64,000 bases of DNA from Latrodectus hesperus (lineage: Eukaryota > Arthropoda > Arachnida > Araneae > Theridiidae): the NCBI GenBank assembly GCA_037975125.1, contig CM075853.1, positions 88,238,859-88,302,858 of the forward strand, in the 5' to 3' direction. Both the position numbers and the translations under genes were made by a program. Shown here one piece after another: positions 1 through 12,055 of this stretch (position 1 is the first letter of the stretch; each line of letters opens with the position of its first letter). Below the pieces are notes generated by a model. It saw only the letters and a list, made by a program, of their open reading frames with translations, was not told the DNA's origin and ran no database searches.

Positions 1-904
<904 letters not shown>

Positions 905-1062
905 CAGGTATCATATCATATAGAGGACACTGCGGCCATGATCTATTTAACATCCACCAGTCGGTATTAGCGAACACGAAGGAACTTTAACTAGATCGGG
1001 AATCGAACTCATTACTTTTCGATAACGAGTGTCTTTACCAACCAGGCCATCGGGGTCACATA
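905..1062 (-). repeat. SINE-A, partial copy (tRNA-derived)
   Basis: Read on the minus strand, the head has an A-box-like TGGCCTGGTTGG and a B-box-like GTTCGATTCC, the split RNA polymerase III promoter expected of a tRNA-derived SINE. The following body (GTTCGCTAAT, then a GATCATGGCCGCAGTG-like stretch) matches the copy at 49516-49810. Beyond about 905 the match stops, so the tail is different or lost. No clear target-site duplication. Confidence 0.65.
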
Positions 1063-1383
1063 AAAAATTAAATACGTATATGTTAAAAGAATTCTCTGAG
1101 ATTATTTGAACAGGAATACACCACCTGCCATTGAAAATGGAGCACCAAATAGGAGTGGCCAGAAAATTGTGCAATTTTCAGAATAGACGCACCTTAACGA
1201 GTTATGCAAATTACGTGAAATACGCAGCTCTCCAGCTCAAGTAGGATAAGATATAAGGTGAGTAACTATCAAAGTGGGCAATATTCGCGCCATTATTGTT
1301 TGGAAAATAATCGTTGAAAGTTTGTTCTTGTCACAAAGGACGTCTATTATTGCAGAGAAAGCCAGGCAGTCGTCGGCAGAAGA

Positions 1384-2165
1384 CAGGCGAGTTTACTAGG
1401 GGCATGATAATCGGGCTGAGTAGGGCAAGGCAGGTTGGTCTTTACGGCAAATCGCAGCTGACAGACACCTGGAAGCATGCATAGTGCACCATCTGTGGTG
1501 AAGATGGTTGGAACAAGGAACTGTGGAATGTTTGCGGGGTGCCAGAGCTACCAGAGTAACGTCAGCACCCGTGGATAGACGCTTCCAATGGGAGGCAGTG
1601 GTGGCTCAGCAAAGCACGTCTACCGAAATTCAGCAGCATGTGCAAGACACTCTGGAAGCTGACATATCGAGCAGAACCATTTGCCCTCGTTTTGTTGCTA
1701 ATGGCCTGTGCTCATGGCGTCCACTAAGAAGATTGCCACTGATCCCACAGCATAAACGACAACGTTTGAACTGGTGCCGGATTAGAGTGACGTGAATGAC
1801 GGAGTGTCACAGGATCGTCTTCTCAGATGAGTCGCGCTTCTGTTTCTTCAAGTGATAGTCACCGCGTACGAGCGTGGCGTCGATGTGAAGACAGGTCCTG
1901 TAGCAATTGTGGAATTCTGAAAAGCGCGGCATCATGATTTGGGGTGCCATTGCGTTCGATTCCAGGTCACCTCTGGTTTGTATTCACGGCACTATGGCAG
2001 CCTAATGTTACGTGGATGATGTGCTGCGGCCGGTGACACTCCCATATCTTCAGGGAATGCTCAATGGACTTTATAAGCAGGATAACGCCCAACTGTGCAT
2101 TATTATCAGCCAACATGGCCTGCCATGTACAGCGGCTTCCATGACTTTGGCAAATAATTGACCAT
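1384..2165 (+). pseudogene. Tc1-like transposase pseudogene
   Basis: Decayed DDE transposase of the Tc1 type. The best open part is 1508-1795, starting MEQGTVECLRGARATRVTS and containing the helix-turn-helix stretch SWRPLRRLPLIPQHKRQRLN that is typical of the family. In the same frame a TGA at 1793-1795 sits where the family has Trp, followed by the first catalytic Asp in VFSDESRFC (Asp codon 1826-1828). A second catalytic region, KQDNAQ (Asp codon 2081-2083), is in another frame, and the third acidic residue is not found. An upstream piece (about 1387-1440, EFTRGMIIGLSRA-like) is the N-terminus. Several frameshifts and stops make it non-functional. The family call is from recognised motifs. 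Confidence 0.85.
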
Positions 2166-2305
2166 GAATGGAAGGCTATTGAAATTCTTTTTTCATGCCG
2201 CCTTACGGGTTGAGATTAGGAAGCTCCAGTCATAAGGCAGACGTAGTACAAGAGCAGCTGAGATCGAACCAGGCAGCTATCCCATGTTGAGCCTTTTAAA
2301 TAATT

Positions 2306-2405
2306 TTTGATTTGTTTATCGCTCAACGTTTATATTTGCGCACGAGGTCAAACTAAATCGGAGCAAAATATTTAAAGTGCATTCCAAACCACAACAGAAT
2401 CCAAG
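2306..2405 (-). repeat. SINE-B, 3' portion only
   Basis: On the minus strand this matches the body and tail of the SINE-B copies at 7261-7443 and 38478-38650: a TGGTTTGGAATGCACTTTAAA-like segment, a GACCTCGTGTGCGCAAA-like segment and a TTGAGCGATAAACAAA end. The tRNA-like head with A and B boxes is missing, so this copy is 5' truncated or decayed. Confidence 0.65.
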
Positions 2406-3193
2406 CATAACGAAGTATTTGAATTTAGAAACTTTTGAGACACAATAATTGACAGTCTAGCAAAGGCGTGTTAGGTTGTTTTTAATATACCCTGTGTGTT
2501 TTGCTAGCCAGGATTATTTTTTATGGTCGAGTATACCATTTTTTTATTGAATATTTCGTCGAATATGCTCCAATAATATGTTTATGTTTATTTTGCGTCA
2601 TTGCATTCAAATATTTCATATTTTGTAGGTGCATAAAGAATGATGTTATGTTTACTGTGAAACTTAGTTAATAGTGAAAACCACAATGAAAGATCAACTA
2701 GTTTAATTGCATATTAATTTTGTCTCACTCAAATTAAAAATATCATAATGTGTACCAAAAATAAATTCTGCAAATAAAATATTGTCCAGTGAAAAGAATG
2801 CAAATTTATCTAATTAAATTAGAAATACTTTACACGGATTCTTAAATTATATTTTAAGACATTAAGAAACTGTGCTTTTTATGGACTGACTAATAGCCCC
2901 TGAAATGCATTTTAAAATAACGTCCATTTCGTAATTGCCTTCGGGCAGGACTTTTCTTAGATACAGGGCCGTATTCAAGTCTCCCGAAAGATTGTCAGGG
3001 ACCCACCCAGATAAACGTGCGTGCAGAAATCCAATCTCCATTTTCGAGCTCACCATGGCTTCTTCGGATCATAAGCTCCCAGGTTCGATGCCAGGAACTG
3101 TTGAACAATGGAAGATTAATGTTGTGTTTCTGCATGCACGTCTGTCGGGATGGATGCTAAATATTTTTTGGCCATATTTATATATTTTGCAAG
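2406..3193. other. Unassigned AT-rich stretch
   Basis: Mostly AT-rich. A less AT-rich block at about 2930-3150 has short overlapping open frames on both strands (2935-3210 plus, 2862-3056 minus) with no recognisable domain. It contains an imperfect repeated phrase (GTGCGTGCAGAAA near 3017 and its complement TTTCTGCATGCACG near 3127), which suggests an old inverted repeat and not a gene. Confidence 0.4.
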
Positions 3194-3499
3194 AGGTCGT
3201 GGAGACCTAGTTAGTAAGGGCGTTGTTCTCTTTATCGGAAGGTAGAGAGTTCGAATCACAATGTAACCGAAGAACCATCATGTTAGTTAAAGAAGGCGCT
3301 AGCATATCAAATAGATCTTGGTTGCTATATCTACCTAGTAAACAATACCTTTGGGGACGGCAGGCCAAGCAATGGAGAGACTACTGCTTGGTCCACTGCT
3401 TCTAATTTTCGAAGATTCCCAAACCGGTTGCGTCCATCTAACTGGTAGAGCCCAACTTTGGGCTAGCTATGGGGTAATATGATGGTGCAAAACAGCAAC
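3194..3499 (+). repeat. SINE-A copy with 12-bp target-site duplication
   Basis: tRNA-derived SINE. Head: GGAGACCTAGTTAGTAAGGGCG (degenerate A box) and GAGTTCGAATC (B box). The tail carries CTAGCTATGGGGTAATATGA-like and GGTGCAAAACAGCAACA sequence shared with the copies at 49516-49810 and 18557-18787. It is flanked by a perfect 12-bp direct repeat, ATATTTTGCAAG, at 3182-3193 and 3500-3511, the mark of LINE-mediated insertion. The element most closely resembles the 49.5 kb copy. Confidence 0.88.
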
Positions 3500-3511
3500 A
3501 TATTTTGCAAG

Positions 3512-5119
3512 CTTTGTTGAGAGAAATCTTGTGATTACAAATATTTCAACGAATCTCATTTCCTCATTAATTGATGAAACCCCATGCATGTGCTACAAGC
3601 ATAAATATTCACTAAGCACATTTAATTTTACAAATATTTAATACTTTCCATCAACTGAAAATGTTCTTATTCCATCGATGGCGAAGTCTACACGTAATGT
3701 CTCCAAGTAACGGCTTTGCATCACTACTGATCACGATGACATTGGTTTGAAGAACAATTTAAGCAATTGCTAATTAATGATTTGCATCAACCAGTAAGTA
3801 CTGTTCATTTGGTTCTATATGTTATTGAATTATATGCAGACTGACCAAGCAAATTAATTAAAATAAATACGATTAATAACCTTCTTTATGTAAATTGTCT
3901 ATCTATAGCTACAGTTGATGTCATTTACTCCAGAGGAGTTGGTACGAATTCCAAAAAGGAAGGAATGCAACAGAAGGATACAGAAATTTCATGATAGTGA
4001 AGATCTGGTGAAGGTACAGTTTCTGATTGAACATCCGGAAAAATATAATGACTTTTATATAAATTTTTACTTATGACCACAGGTCGATGCAACATCTTAA
4101 TAACTGGACCCACATTGGTGACAAAACAAGTAACTCTATTTTACTCAAAGCTCATTTCTATTGAACATGATTTACTTCAAGTGAACGCCCCCCCCCCTAC
4201 TTCAAATTTTTCGGTACAAAGTTGACAGTCAATATTGCTATGGGGGGTTATAGTCATCCAATTCATTTTTCTTACCTACTTTGAATTTTTTTCCCAGAAA
4301 AATCCCAAATTAAGAAGGATTGACTGATACCTTCTACTCACTTCTTGTACTAGATTAATAAACTAAGCTGATCTCATAGAGACATGCGACAGAAAAATTT
4401 GTACCACCCTCTGGCGTTTTGACACCAGCCAGCTGAAATATTTTAAATTTTTTGAAGGTGGGAAATCCTATCCTTTTTTCCCAAAACGCCACCGATACCA
4501 GGTTTCTGCTCAACACGCCTTGGAAAGTTTGATTCTTCTTTGGGAGGAAATTTATTTTTCTCTTCCTCTTGTCTTAAACTTTTTAAAAGTCAACAGGTTC
4601 TTGGATCTTACCTGACTTCGCCAGACTGGGTTACAAATTAGCAACAGCAATAGCAAAATGCAAAAGAGGCTTGAAAATTTTTAATAAAGGTAATTTTCAT
4701 CTGTCACGGACTATGCAGAATCTACTTTCTAGATGATCATGTTTAATGGATAATAATAGAGTCCAGATTATCTTAAAAAAATCTTTCATTAGCAATATTG
4801 GAGTTTGTAGAAAAATTGATTAATCTCAACAAATTATTTTGGACAGTATCTGGAAACAAGGGTTGGTATGGATATACTGGAGATAAGGATACTTGAGTTA
4901 AAGCAGAAGAATACTTAAATGATCGAGTCATGTAATCCCATCTCTGCTTTTCCAGTACAAAATCGAAACCTTCTCTTGAACTTGTTGATTACTGGGGATT
5001 AAAAGTGGAAAGATAATAAGGAAAAGGGAATATATTGTGAAGCCTTTCACCTCTTCCTCTAAGCAGAAATTGAGCCTGAATAGAAGAATGTTGTTTGGCC
5101 TTTTAAGATCACATTTTGG
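3512..5119. other. Unassigned intergenic stretch
   Basis: No supported gene. Features seen: a run of ten C near 4189-4198, and two wide pyrimidine/purine-biased parts at 4200-4330 and 4450-4600. Short frames at 3925-4113 and 4928-5137 (minus) have no recognisable motif. The last few hundred bases before 5120 may be decayed mariner sequence, because the mariner fragment starts abruptly. Confidence 0.4.
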
Positions 5120-5129
5120 GTCAAAGTAA

Positions 5130-5505
5130 CCAAGCAAAATGTTTCATTCGGGGCTGTATTGCCTGCAACTGATTAATTTAAAAAACAATAATAGAAAAAG
5201 ACCAGCGTTGTTCAATGGGAAACAAATCATACTGATTGTTGGTAATGTTAGACCACATTCTGCTTCGGAGACTTATCAGAAACTCATAGAGCAAGACTCG
5301 GAAATTCTTCTGAATGCATCATACTCTTCAGACCTAGTACCCTCTGATTATAAATTGTTCTTGTCTTTACAAAGTTTTTTTCTCATAAAAACTGAAATGA
5401 AAATATTATATTATTATTGATTCCATTTTTTGCACTAGGGATAAGGAATTTTTTAAAAATAGGGTATGATATTAGGCTGGTAAGAAGTCATATGTGTTGA
5501 TAATA
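5130..5505 (+). pseudogene. Mariner-like transposase, C-terminal fragment
   Basis: The open frame 5139-5420 contains LYCLQLINLKNN, RPALFNGKQIILIVGNVRPH (family: RPALVNRK followed by the HDNARPH catalytic motif) and SSDLVPSDYKLFLSLQ (family: SPDLAPSDYHLF). In the first motif the catalytic Asp of DNARPH is replaced by GNVRPH. After a stop the C-terminal FFAL..KEF-like part continues in another frame to about 5500. The N-terminal two-thirds is absent. It is an inactive remnant of a mariner element. Confidence 0.82.
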
Positions 5506-7247
5506 ATTACACTATTCAATAAAGCTCATTCAAAGTGTGAAAAATATTCTGTTTTATTATAAAAGCGGACATATTTTTCTGGTAGACATAATATATAAGA
5601 AGTGATCAAAAAGTCATTAGCGTAAACTCTTGAAATGCACGATTTTATAAATATGTGCAGCTTAAGTTTGACATGACCTTAATCGTTCTTTGTTGAGTGA
5701 AAAGTACCGAAATCGACCGCAACCTTTGATGATGAACGAGACAGGTATTTTAGGCCCATTCAGAGAGATGAAATGTAATTTGAATAGAGAGAGAGAGTAT
5801 TACAGTTCATCTCTCAGCCTAGACGTTTGACGAGACAAGGAAAGTTTTGACGCAGTTAGGTTCTTTTACAAAGAAATAACTAGGTTTTTGACCCAACAAA
5901 ATATCAGCCAAAAAGTTGGAAACCGTTCAAATACATCCTAAGTATTCGGTGAATTTTTGGCCCTGGAAGGTCTTTTCATGGGTTAGTCTAGGAAATTCTA
6001 ACCAACCACTTTGAGAAACTCCAAGCACCACTCCACCAGGAAGTAAAAGTGCAACATTACACATATGTAGCTATGTTGGCGAGTCCCAGATTGTACCTTA
6101 AGTGTAACGAACGGGTTTGGAATACTCGCCATCACCGAGCGCCTCGTTATTTTGAGCCACGGTCAAGGTGGCACCTGACTTGACATCTTGTCCTTGGCTT
6201 GAGTCTTGTACCAAAAGAGAAAGAACGTCCGATTTCCCGGCAGCCGGTCAAACCCCAGAAACAATCTCTAAATAATGAAAAGTAAATTGATTTATTTTAA
6301 ATTTCTATTCTATTCTACCCTTCATGTTCCCGTAGAGTTTTTTTGTTTTTCGAATCTACATTCTAATTCTAGACAGAAACATAGGTATACTCGTGTGCAT
6401 GTGTTACGAAGGAAAAGTATTTTAAAATAAGATGCTAAATTTTTTTTACATAAGGTATATTAATTTAAAATTTCTATACACACTGTAGATTACAAAGGTA
6501 CAATGATACCAGAATTAACTTAATTTGAAAGACTGACAGATTTAGTATTTGAAATACTGATTTAATATGTAACAGATTTAGTATATAAATTTAGTATTTA
6601 AATTTTACTGGAAATACTCTTTGATTTTGAAACAGAAAGACTGGAGTTTGTGTTTTTATTCGATTCGATTTCGTATCGATTTCATCAATTTTCTTATAAA
6701 TATTTGTATTTATTGGTTTTCCTACAACTGTTTGTAGTAAAAGCAGACATTCGAATATTTCTAAAGAAACAAACTAAGTAGATATATAGGTTACAAATCA
6801 AGTATTCTTGAGTAATATGGTATATAATAAATCCAATGTTTTATGTAATTTTGTTAAAGTATTTTTCTTGTATGATCTTAAATATTCCCCAAAAGAAAGA
6901 AAATACTGCTATTACAGTACTTTTTTCCAGATTAATATATGAATGCTTGACCATTTTTCATTCCTCAAGATTCAGAAAATATTCTAGAACTCTTTGGAAT
7001 TTTTCTATAAATCTTAGTAAACGCTATAAAATATCGAAATGTAAGCTAACATTCTGAAGTACAGTACATTTTTTATTCAAATATTTGGATCGTATATTTA
7101 ATACCACACTGCACATATAATTCTGATTCACTTAAACATCATAGAAGAAATGTTTTCGCTTTAAAATAAAAATGGAGATGTCAAAGTGTTTTTAGAAAAT
7201 GAAAATTTTGTTGTTTAAATATGCTCTTTAACCATCAAATAATATCT
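5506..7247. other. Unassigned AT-rich stretch, one weak repeat
   Basis: No supported gene. The block 6110-6260 shares a phrase (CCTCGTTATTTTGAGCCACG) with 12985-13010 (CCTCATCATTTTGAGCCATG), so both may belong to one old interspersed repeat. From 6260 onward the sequence is very AT-rich with only short chance frames (for example 6836-7057). Confidence 0.4.
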
Positions 7248-7260
7248 CTATTAGAGCATA

Positions 7261-7443
7261 TTGTTTGTTTGTTTGTTTGTCGCTCAACGGTCATTTTTTG
7301 CACACGAGGGCTAATTAGACCGGGACTTACGGATTAAAGTGGATTCCGAACCACTACAAACATCCATGCCCAAGGTGGGATTCGAACCCACGAACTGTTG
7401 AACCGAAGGCAAGAGCGCTAACCATTCGGCTGCCAGCTCGGCC
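7261..7443 (-). repeat. SINE-B full copy with target-site duplication
   Basis: On the minus strand it starts GGCCGAGCTGGCAGCCGAAT (A box within), followed by GGGTTCGAATCCCACC (B box), then body GTAGTGGTTCGGAATCCACT and a tail ending TTGAGCGACAAACAAACAAA. It is flanked by TATTAGAGCATA at 7249-7260 and 7444-7455, a perfect 12-bp target-site duplication. A complete, young-looking tRNA-derived SINE; near-identical head to the copy at 38478-38650. Confidence 0.93.
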
Positions 7444-7455
7444 TATTAGAGCATA

Positions 7456-9769
7456 AATTTAGAGACTGACTTTGCCTTCATTTATAACTTTATATGAATC
7501 ATTTTCTTTCATTAATGGAAAAATCTATAATATTACTTACTGAATAAAATCACCACAGCCAATTTTGCGCTAAAACTTAAGTAAATTTTTAGCGCTTAAC
7601 CTATAATTAGAAAATCTTTAATATATATGTGCTCAACCTATAGTTTCTCTTCCTAATTATGTTAAATTTACTTATAATTAGAAATTATTATTAATTATAT
7701 AAGAAAAAATTTCTTGGAAACTTCTTCCACTTAAAGAAGCTGCGGTGACACTGCTGGTTGATTGGTAAGATCGCTGATGAAAATGATGACATGATTAAAT
7801 AACTAGAATATATTTACTTACTACATTTTTTAACCAATATTGAAATGTTTAATTACTATGTCAAGTTCTCAACAGATATATGTAAGAATTAAAACTTAGA
7901 AAACTTATTTGATTATTATAAATTCTCAGTTTAGAATGATAAAAAAAGATCTCATTTGATATACTTTAATCAAAAATATAAAATTTCCTTTATTACACTA
8001 TTTTAGCATTTTTAATAGATAAAAAGTCAAAAAGAAAAGAATTATTAAAAATTGTTTAGTTAATAAAAAATATCTAGTCAAAGCAAATAAGGAATATTTA
8101 AGAGGAAGAAAATTTCTTTTTCTTTTAGTAAAGAATATCCATATTTTTCCTTTAAAAGTACTTCACGTAGTTATTTTTCAACGTTAAATTAAAAAGAACA
8201 ATTTAAGGCAAGCTATTATTTCAAATTACAGGCTTCCAGAAACACTGACCCAAATGCATTCATTAAGTTCTCCGCTGGTTTCCTGACTGTTTGCCCAGAA
8301 GGACAAAAGGCCTTACAAAATAGAAAATTGCGTGACTCGCTGGAATTTTAACTCAAATTATGCAAGTCGTCAGGTAAAAAAAGAAGGGTGGAGCCAGACA
8401 AATATACAGCAGTGAAATATAAGATTTATCAACTTGCTGCTTTAATGAACATAAAATTATTTTATTGGTCAATTTACAGACCAAAGAACAATTTTTTGCT
8501 TTAAGAGCTCTAAAAAGTTTGCATTACCTCGATTCAGTCACACTCAAAAATTCCGACGTGCAATCTGTGCAGCTCCGTAAAGTTTGTTTTGTGACATTGC
8601 ATTTCATAGATGCCCAGGAAATCACAGAATTCCCGGGGTTGAGACAGGGTATGCAGCTCTTCGTCGTCAGATATCCGATTTCATTGATTCAATCGCTGTT
8701 TTTTCTTTAAATTTAGCCAGTAGAAAATTTTTGTATCTTACGGAACTTTGAAATAGCACAAGACTTTGTAGATCGAGGATCTTTGGTGAGACCTGGTATC
8801 GAAACCACAGCCTTCCACTTCCATCGCTGAGCATAATAAAGAGTCATTTCTAAATAGACTCGTTTGCTGCCAATAAAAAACACGCATAAGCTGATATTTT
8901 TCAAGCTAAGAATATACTTTTGAAATAAAAGCTCTTCAAAGCATATTTGAAGATTTTGTTTACTGAATCAGCATATTGTTCGCATAAGAATATATTCAAT
9001 CTCACAAATTAATGATTGCTGCTTTTGGTGTCGCCTTCCAATGTCACAGTGAGCATCAATGTCATATCTCCATAAAATGCAGTCTTCATTTTTAACATAT
9101 GATGTTGAATGACTGCAGAAATTGTTTTCAATATCCCCTACTTCATTTGTTTATTATTTTCCGTTTTTTCCCGCCTTTCTAACAACTCGTGGACGTATCT
9201 TTTTTCTTCCTGAAAATTGACAATGCTTTACATCAACGGTTTTGAATTTCAAAACCGGAAACAAATTTTCTAATTTCTTCGAGAATCTAAATTATTTGTG
9301 GATATGCCAAAGAATTCAAAAATTTACGAAAGACTTTGCTTCAATATCTATTACATTACACATTTTAATATAGGAGGGAATTTCAAATTAGATTTTCAAA
9401 TTATGAAACATTCCGGATTTTTTCTTATCATTAACAAGTTATACATTAATTAATCTTAAATTAATATTAATTTAAGAGTCATCATTTAAGCTCAGACAAT
9501 TAAACATGACTAAAGTAACAACCAAATCCCACAGATCTAACAGAAAATATAACAAAACTGAATTTCCGTAAATGCAATTTTTGTAACCAAAATTTTAAAA
9601 GGTGGATTATAAGAATTGCCTTCATAACGGCGCACTTTTCTTCAACTTACAAAATTCTTTTTTTTTTATCAGAGTGCAAGACTTTTGGATAAAGAACCCC
9701 ATTTTATGCTACTGTATCTCTCCTGCTCACAGATTAATTCAAACAATGGGATAAAGGCTCTATCGTATT
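7456..9769. other. AT-rich stretch with one exon-like open frame
   Basis: No recognised gene. At 8232-8348 an open frame follows an acceptor-like TTACAG and reads into a TAA with balanced codon composition (ASRNTDPNAFIKFSAGF...); this is discussed as a finding. The plus frame 8465-8707 has no known motif. Around 8770-8830 a B-box-like sequence on the minus strand (GGTTTCGATACC) may be a decayed SINE. Confidence 0.35.
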
Positions 9770-10265
9770 ATACACTCTCAAACCTAATTTTGCACAATAA
9801 ATAGAGATCGCATGGCATAAAACTTGACGAATACTGATGTAAAAATTAGTTTTTCGCAACACCATTAAAAAAGTAATTTTTATGCAGTGAATAGTCACCG
9901 CTTCAGAAAAGTCTCACATAAGAAATAACCAAAAACTTTACGATATAACTGAGATCAAGGCACTCAGGAGAACCGCTGAGGCAAAGCAGGAAAGCCAACT
10001 TGAAGAAAATACTTCAAGTGAAGGATAAGAATGTAATAATAAGAGGAAAATTATATAGACCAATACTTAACTAGGAACTTAAGGCTCTGGCTATTTAAAA
10101 GTAGTTTGCACTGGTGTATGCAAATGTAATGTAGTTTTCAGATGCAATACTTAATAAGGGAATGAATAACGTATGAAACACTGAAAACATTAAATGACCG
10201 ATCTTTTAATATTTTATAGATAAATACGACAATAATGATCCAATTCGACAGAAATTTTCATATAT
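9770..10265 (+). repeat. Rep-A copy 1 (unclassified interspersed repeat)
   Basis: It shares an ordered series of short matches with 35235-36600, 51680-52095 and 60520-60965: a CGCAACACCATTAAAAAAGT-type start, GAGGCAAAGCAGGAAAGC, a purine-rich AAGGATAA stretch, TAGACCAATACTTAACTAGG, GAAACACTGAAAAC and a GAAATTTTCATAT end. No coding capacity. Classification is unknown; it could be a nonautonomous DNA element or an old SINE-like repeat. Confidence 0.6.
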
Positions 10266-11510
10266 CATGCAAAAATTTAAAAATCCTAAAAATTTTTCCA
10301 TTTAAACTAACCATAGGTGGATGTTTTGTCTTGTCTTTTTCTTTTTTCTTCTGTTCTATTTACAACGCGTTGAATTTTGAAAGCAATATTGCCAAGGATT
10401 TGAAAATCTGAAAACTAATTATTAACAATAACAAAACTTTTTCCAAAAAATATTTTTTTAAAAATATTTTACAAATGGAAGACATTATAATTAAAAATAA
10501 ATCTGTATTACGGGTAAAAGTCATGAATGGAATTTTTTCTCAGTGCCAAAGACATTCAGACATTCTATGGTGAATTTCATCTTGTTTGCCGCCACTCCAA
10601 GTAAGCGATTCGAAGGCAGGCAACAAATTCGTTAACCATTCGAAATTACGACTTCGTTTCAATACGATATGACATATAGAACACGTTATCTGACGTCATG
10701 GATATTTTAAACCAATGAGAATTGTAATAAAGTGGCATAATCATGAGCTGAACTGGAACTAAAGAAACAACCATTTTATCGTTTTAAAAAATTGCAAATA
10801 AGTTTGAATATATATATAATAAATAAAAAAGCAATTTAAAATGCTTAAATTAGAAATTTTTTTTAACTAAACAATACGAATCATTAAGAAAATAGAGAAA
10901 AAGAATAAGAGAAGAAATGGTATTGGTAAGAATGGAAATTAAAAACTAGAAATCTTTGAAAAAATAATAATAGAAATTAAAAATATTAAGAAAATAAAAA
11001 AGATATGAAATCTTGTCCTTTCTTATCAGGGTGAAAGGGGACAAAAGAAAAGCGTTTGGAATTGTTATGTAAACAAATTCTAAAGAATGAGTTGCTCTTT
11101 AATCCTTCGAATATAAAGAAATTAAAATAATACCACTTAAAAAAAGAAGTATGTCGAAAATAAAAATTCTCAAAGAAAACTAGAATAAATTATAATTATA
11201 CTTCGCAGTCTAATACATATATATGTGTGTGTGTACTGCTAGAAAAAAGTAAGACACTCATATTTTATAAATTATGCTCTCTCTTTATATTTTAGCGCAA
11301 TTAAAGTAAATCTTCTTTTTTATTTTATTAATTTAATTTTTCTTTTATTATCAGTGAATAAGTTTTATCTATCTCTTATTATAAAACAGTACTTACGGAT
11401 TTTTTGGAATCTGTAGCAGTTTAATATATTGAAAGCATTGTTCTTTTAAGCAATCTAGCAATCAAAAAACACATTTTGTAGAAAAAATCCTCAATTTTTG
11501 TACAGTTAAA
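10266..11510. other. AT-rich non-coding stretch
   Basis: No supported gene. There is a somewhat less AT-rich block at 10560-10740 that includes a palindromic TGACGTCA (10691-10698), a CRE-like octamer which may be chance. The rest is poly-purine and AT-rich with a short TA/TG run at 11216-11235. Confidence 0.45.
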
Positions 11511-11690
11511 ATGTCTAGAGGGAATACTTTAAGTGGATTTTAAAGAAGCCAAATTGTGGCATGTAAAGATGTGGGCAAAAGTCTAAGAGATAGATTCAAA
11601 TGCATATACACATCAGTCCAAACGCTGTTTCGAACTTCTTGAAAAATCTAAAGAGTCAGAGGAACGTAAAGAGTAGCAGACTGAAAAAAT
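11511..11690 (+). pseudogene. Tc1-like transposase N-terminal remnant
   Basis: From ATG 11511 the frame reads MSRGNTLSGF, a stop, then SQIVACKDVGKSLREI. This resembles the start of Tc1-like transposases, where a short basic leader precedes the helix-turn-helix (Q-x-VA-x-K-x-AGKS-x-REI). The similarity fades after about 60 codons, and an A-rich run lies near 11730. The TA array at 11944 follows. No DDE residues are seen downstream, so this is a truncated relic; the family call is moderately secure. Confidence 0.5.
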
Positions 11691-11940
11691 TGATCTCTAC
11701 GTAATCAAGGAAAAATCTTTAAAGAATTAAAAAAAAAAAAAAAAACGCTTGGGGAAGCATTGGAAAAGAACAAAAGCACATTTTTGTCTAACCAAAATTC
11801 AAGACTTATATGATTGAATGAGAAATAGAGTCTTTGAATTAATTAAAGCAAATGACAGAAGAATTCCTTATTAACAAGACTTTTATCCTCATTGTTTAGA
11901 ACTGTCCTTCTACTTTTTTGACGCAGTATGATGTGAAGAA

Positions 11941-12055
<115 letters not shown>

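Noticed and set aside
5590..6070. Second mariner N-terminus downstream of the 5.1 kb fragment
   Set aside because: Translated pieces did not match the family motifs (no WVPHEL or GDEKW); left unassigned.
7381..7440. tRNA-like boxes suggesting a tRNA gene (also 38520, 53046, 55745)
   Set aside because: The cloverleaf cannot be closed with an acceptor stem and the sequence continues into SINE bodies; these are tRNA-derived SINEs.
8713..8904. Minus-strand GGTTTCGATACC as a SINE
   Set aside because: B-box-like only; no convincing A box or body match to the other SINEs.
10691..10698. TGACGTCA as a CRE regulatory site
   Set aside because: A single octamer far from any supported gene; expected by chance at this scale.
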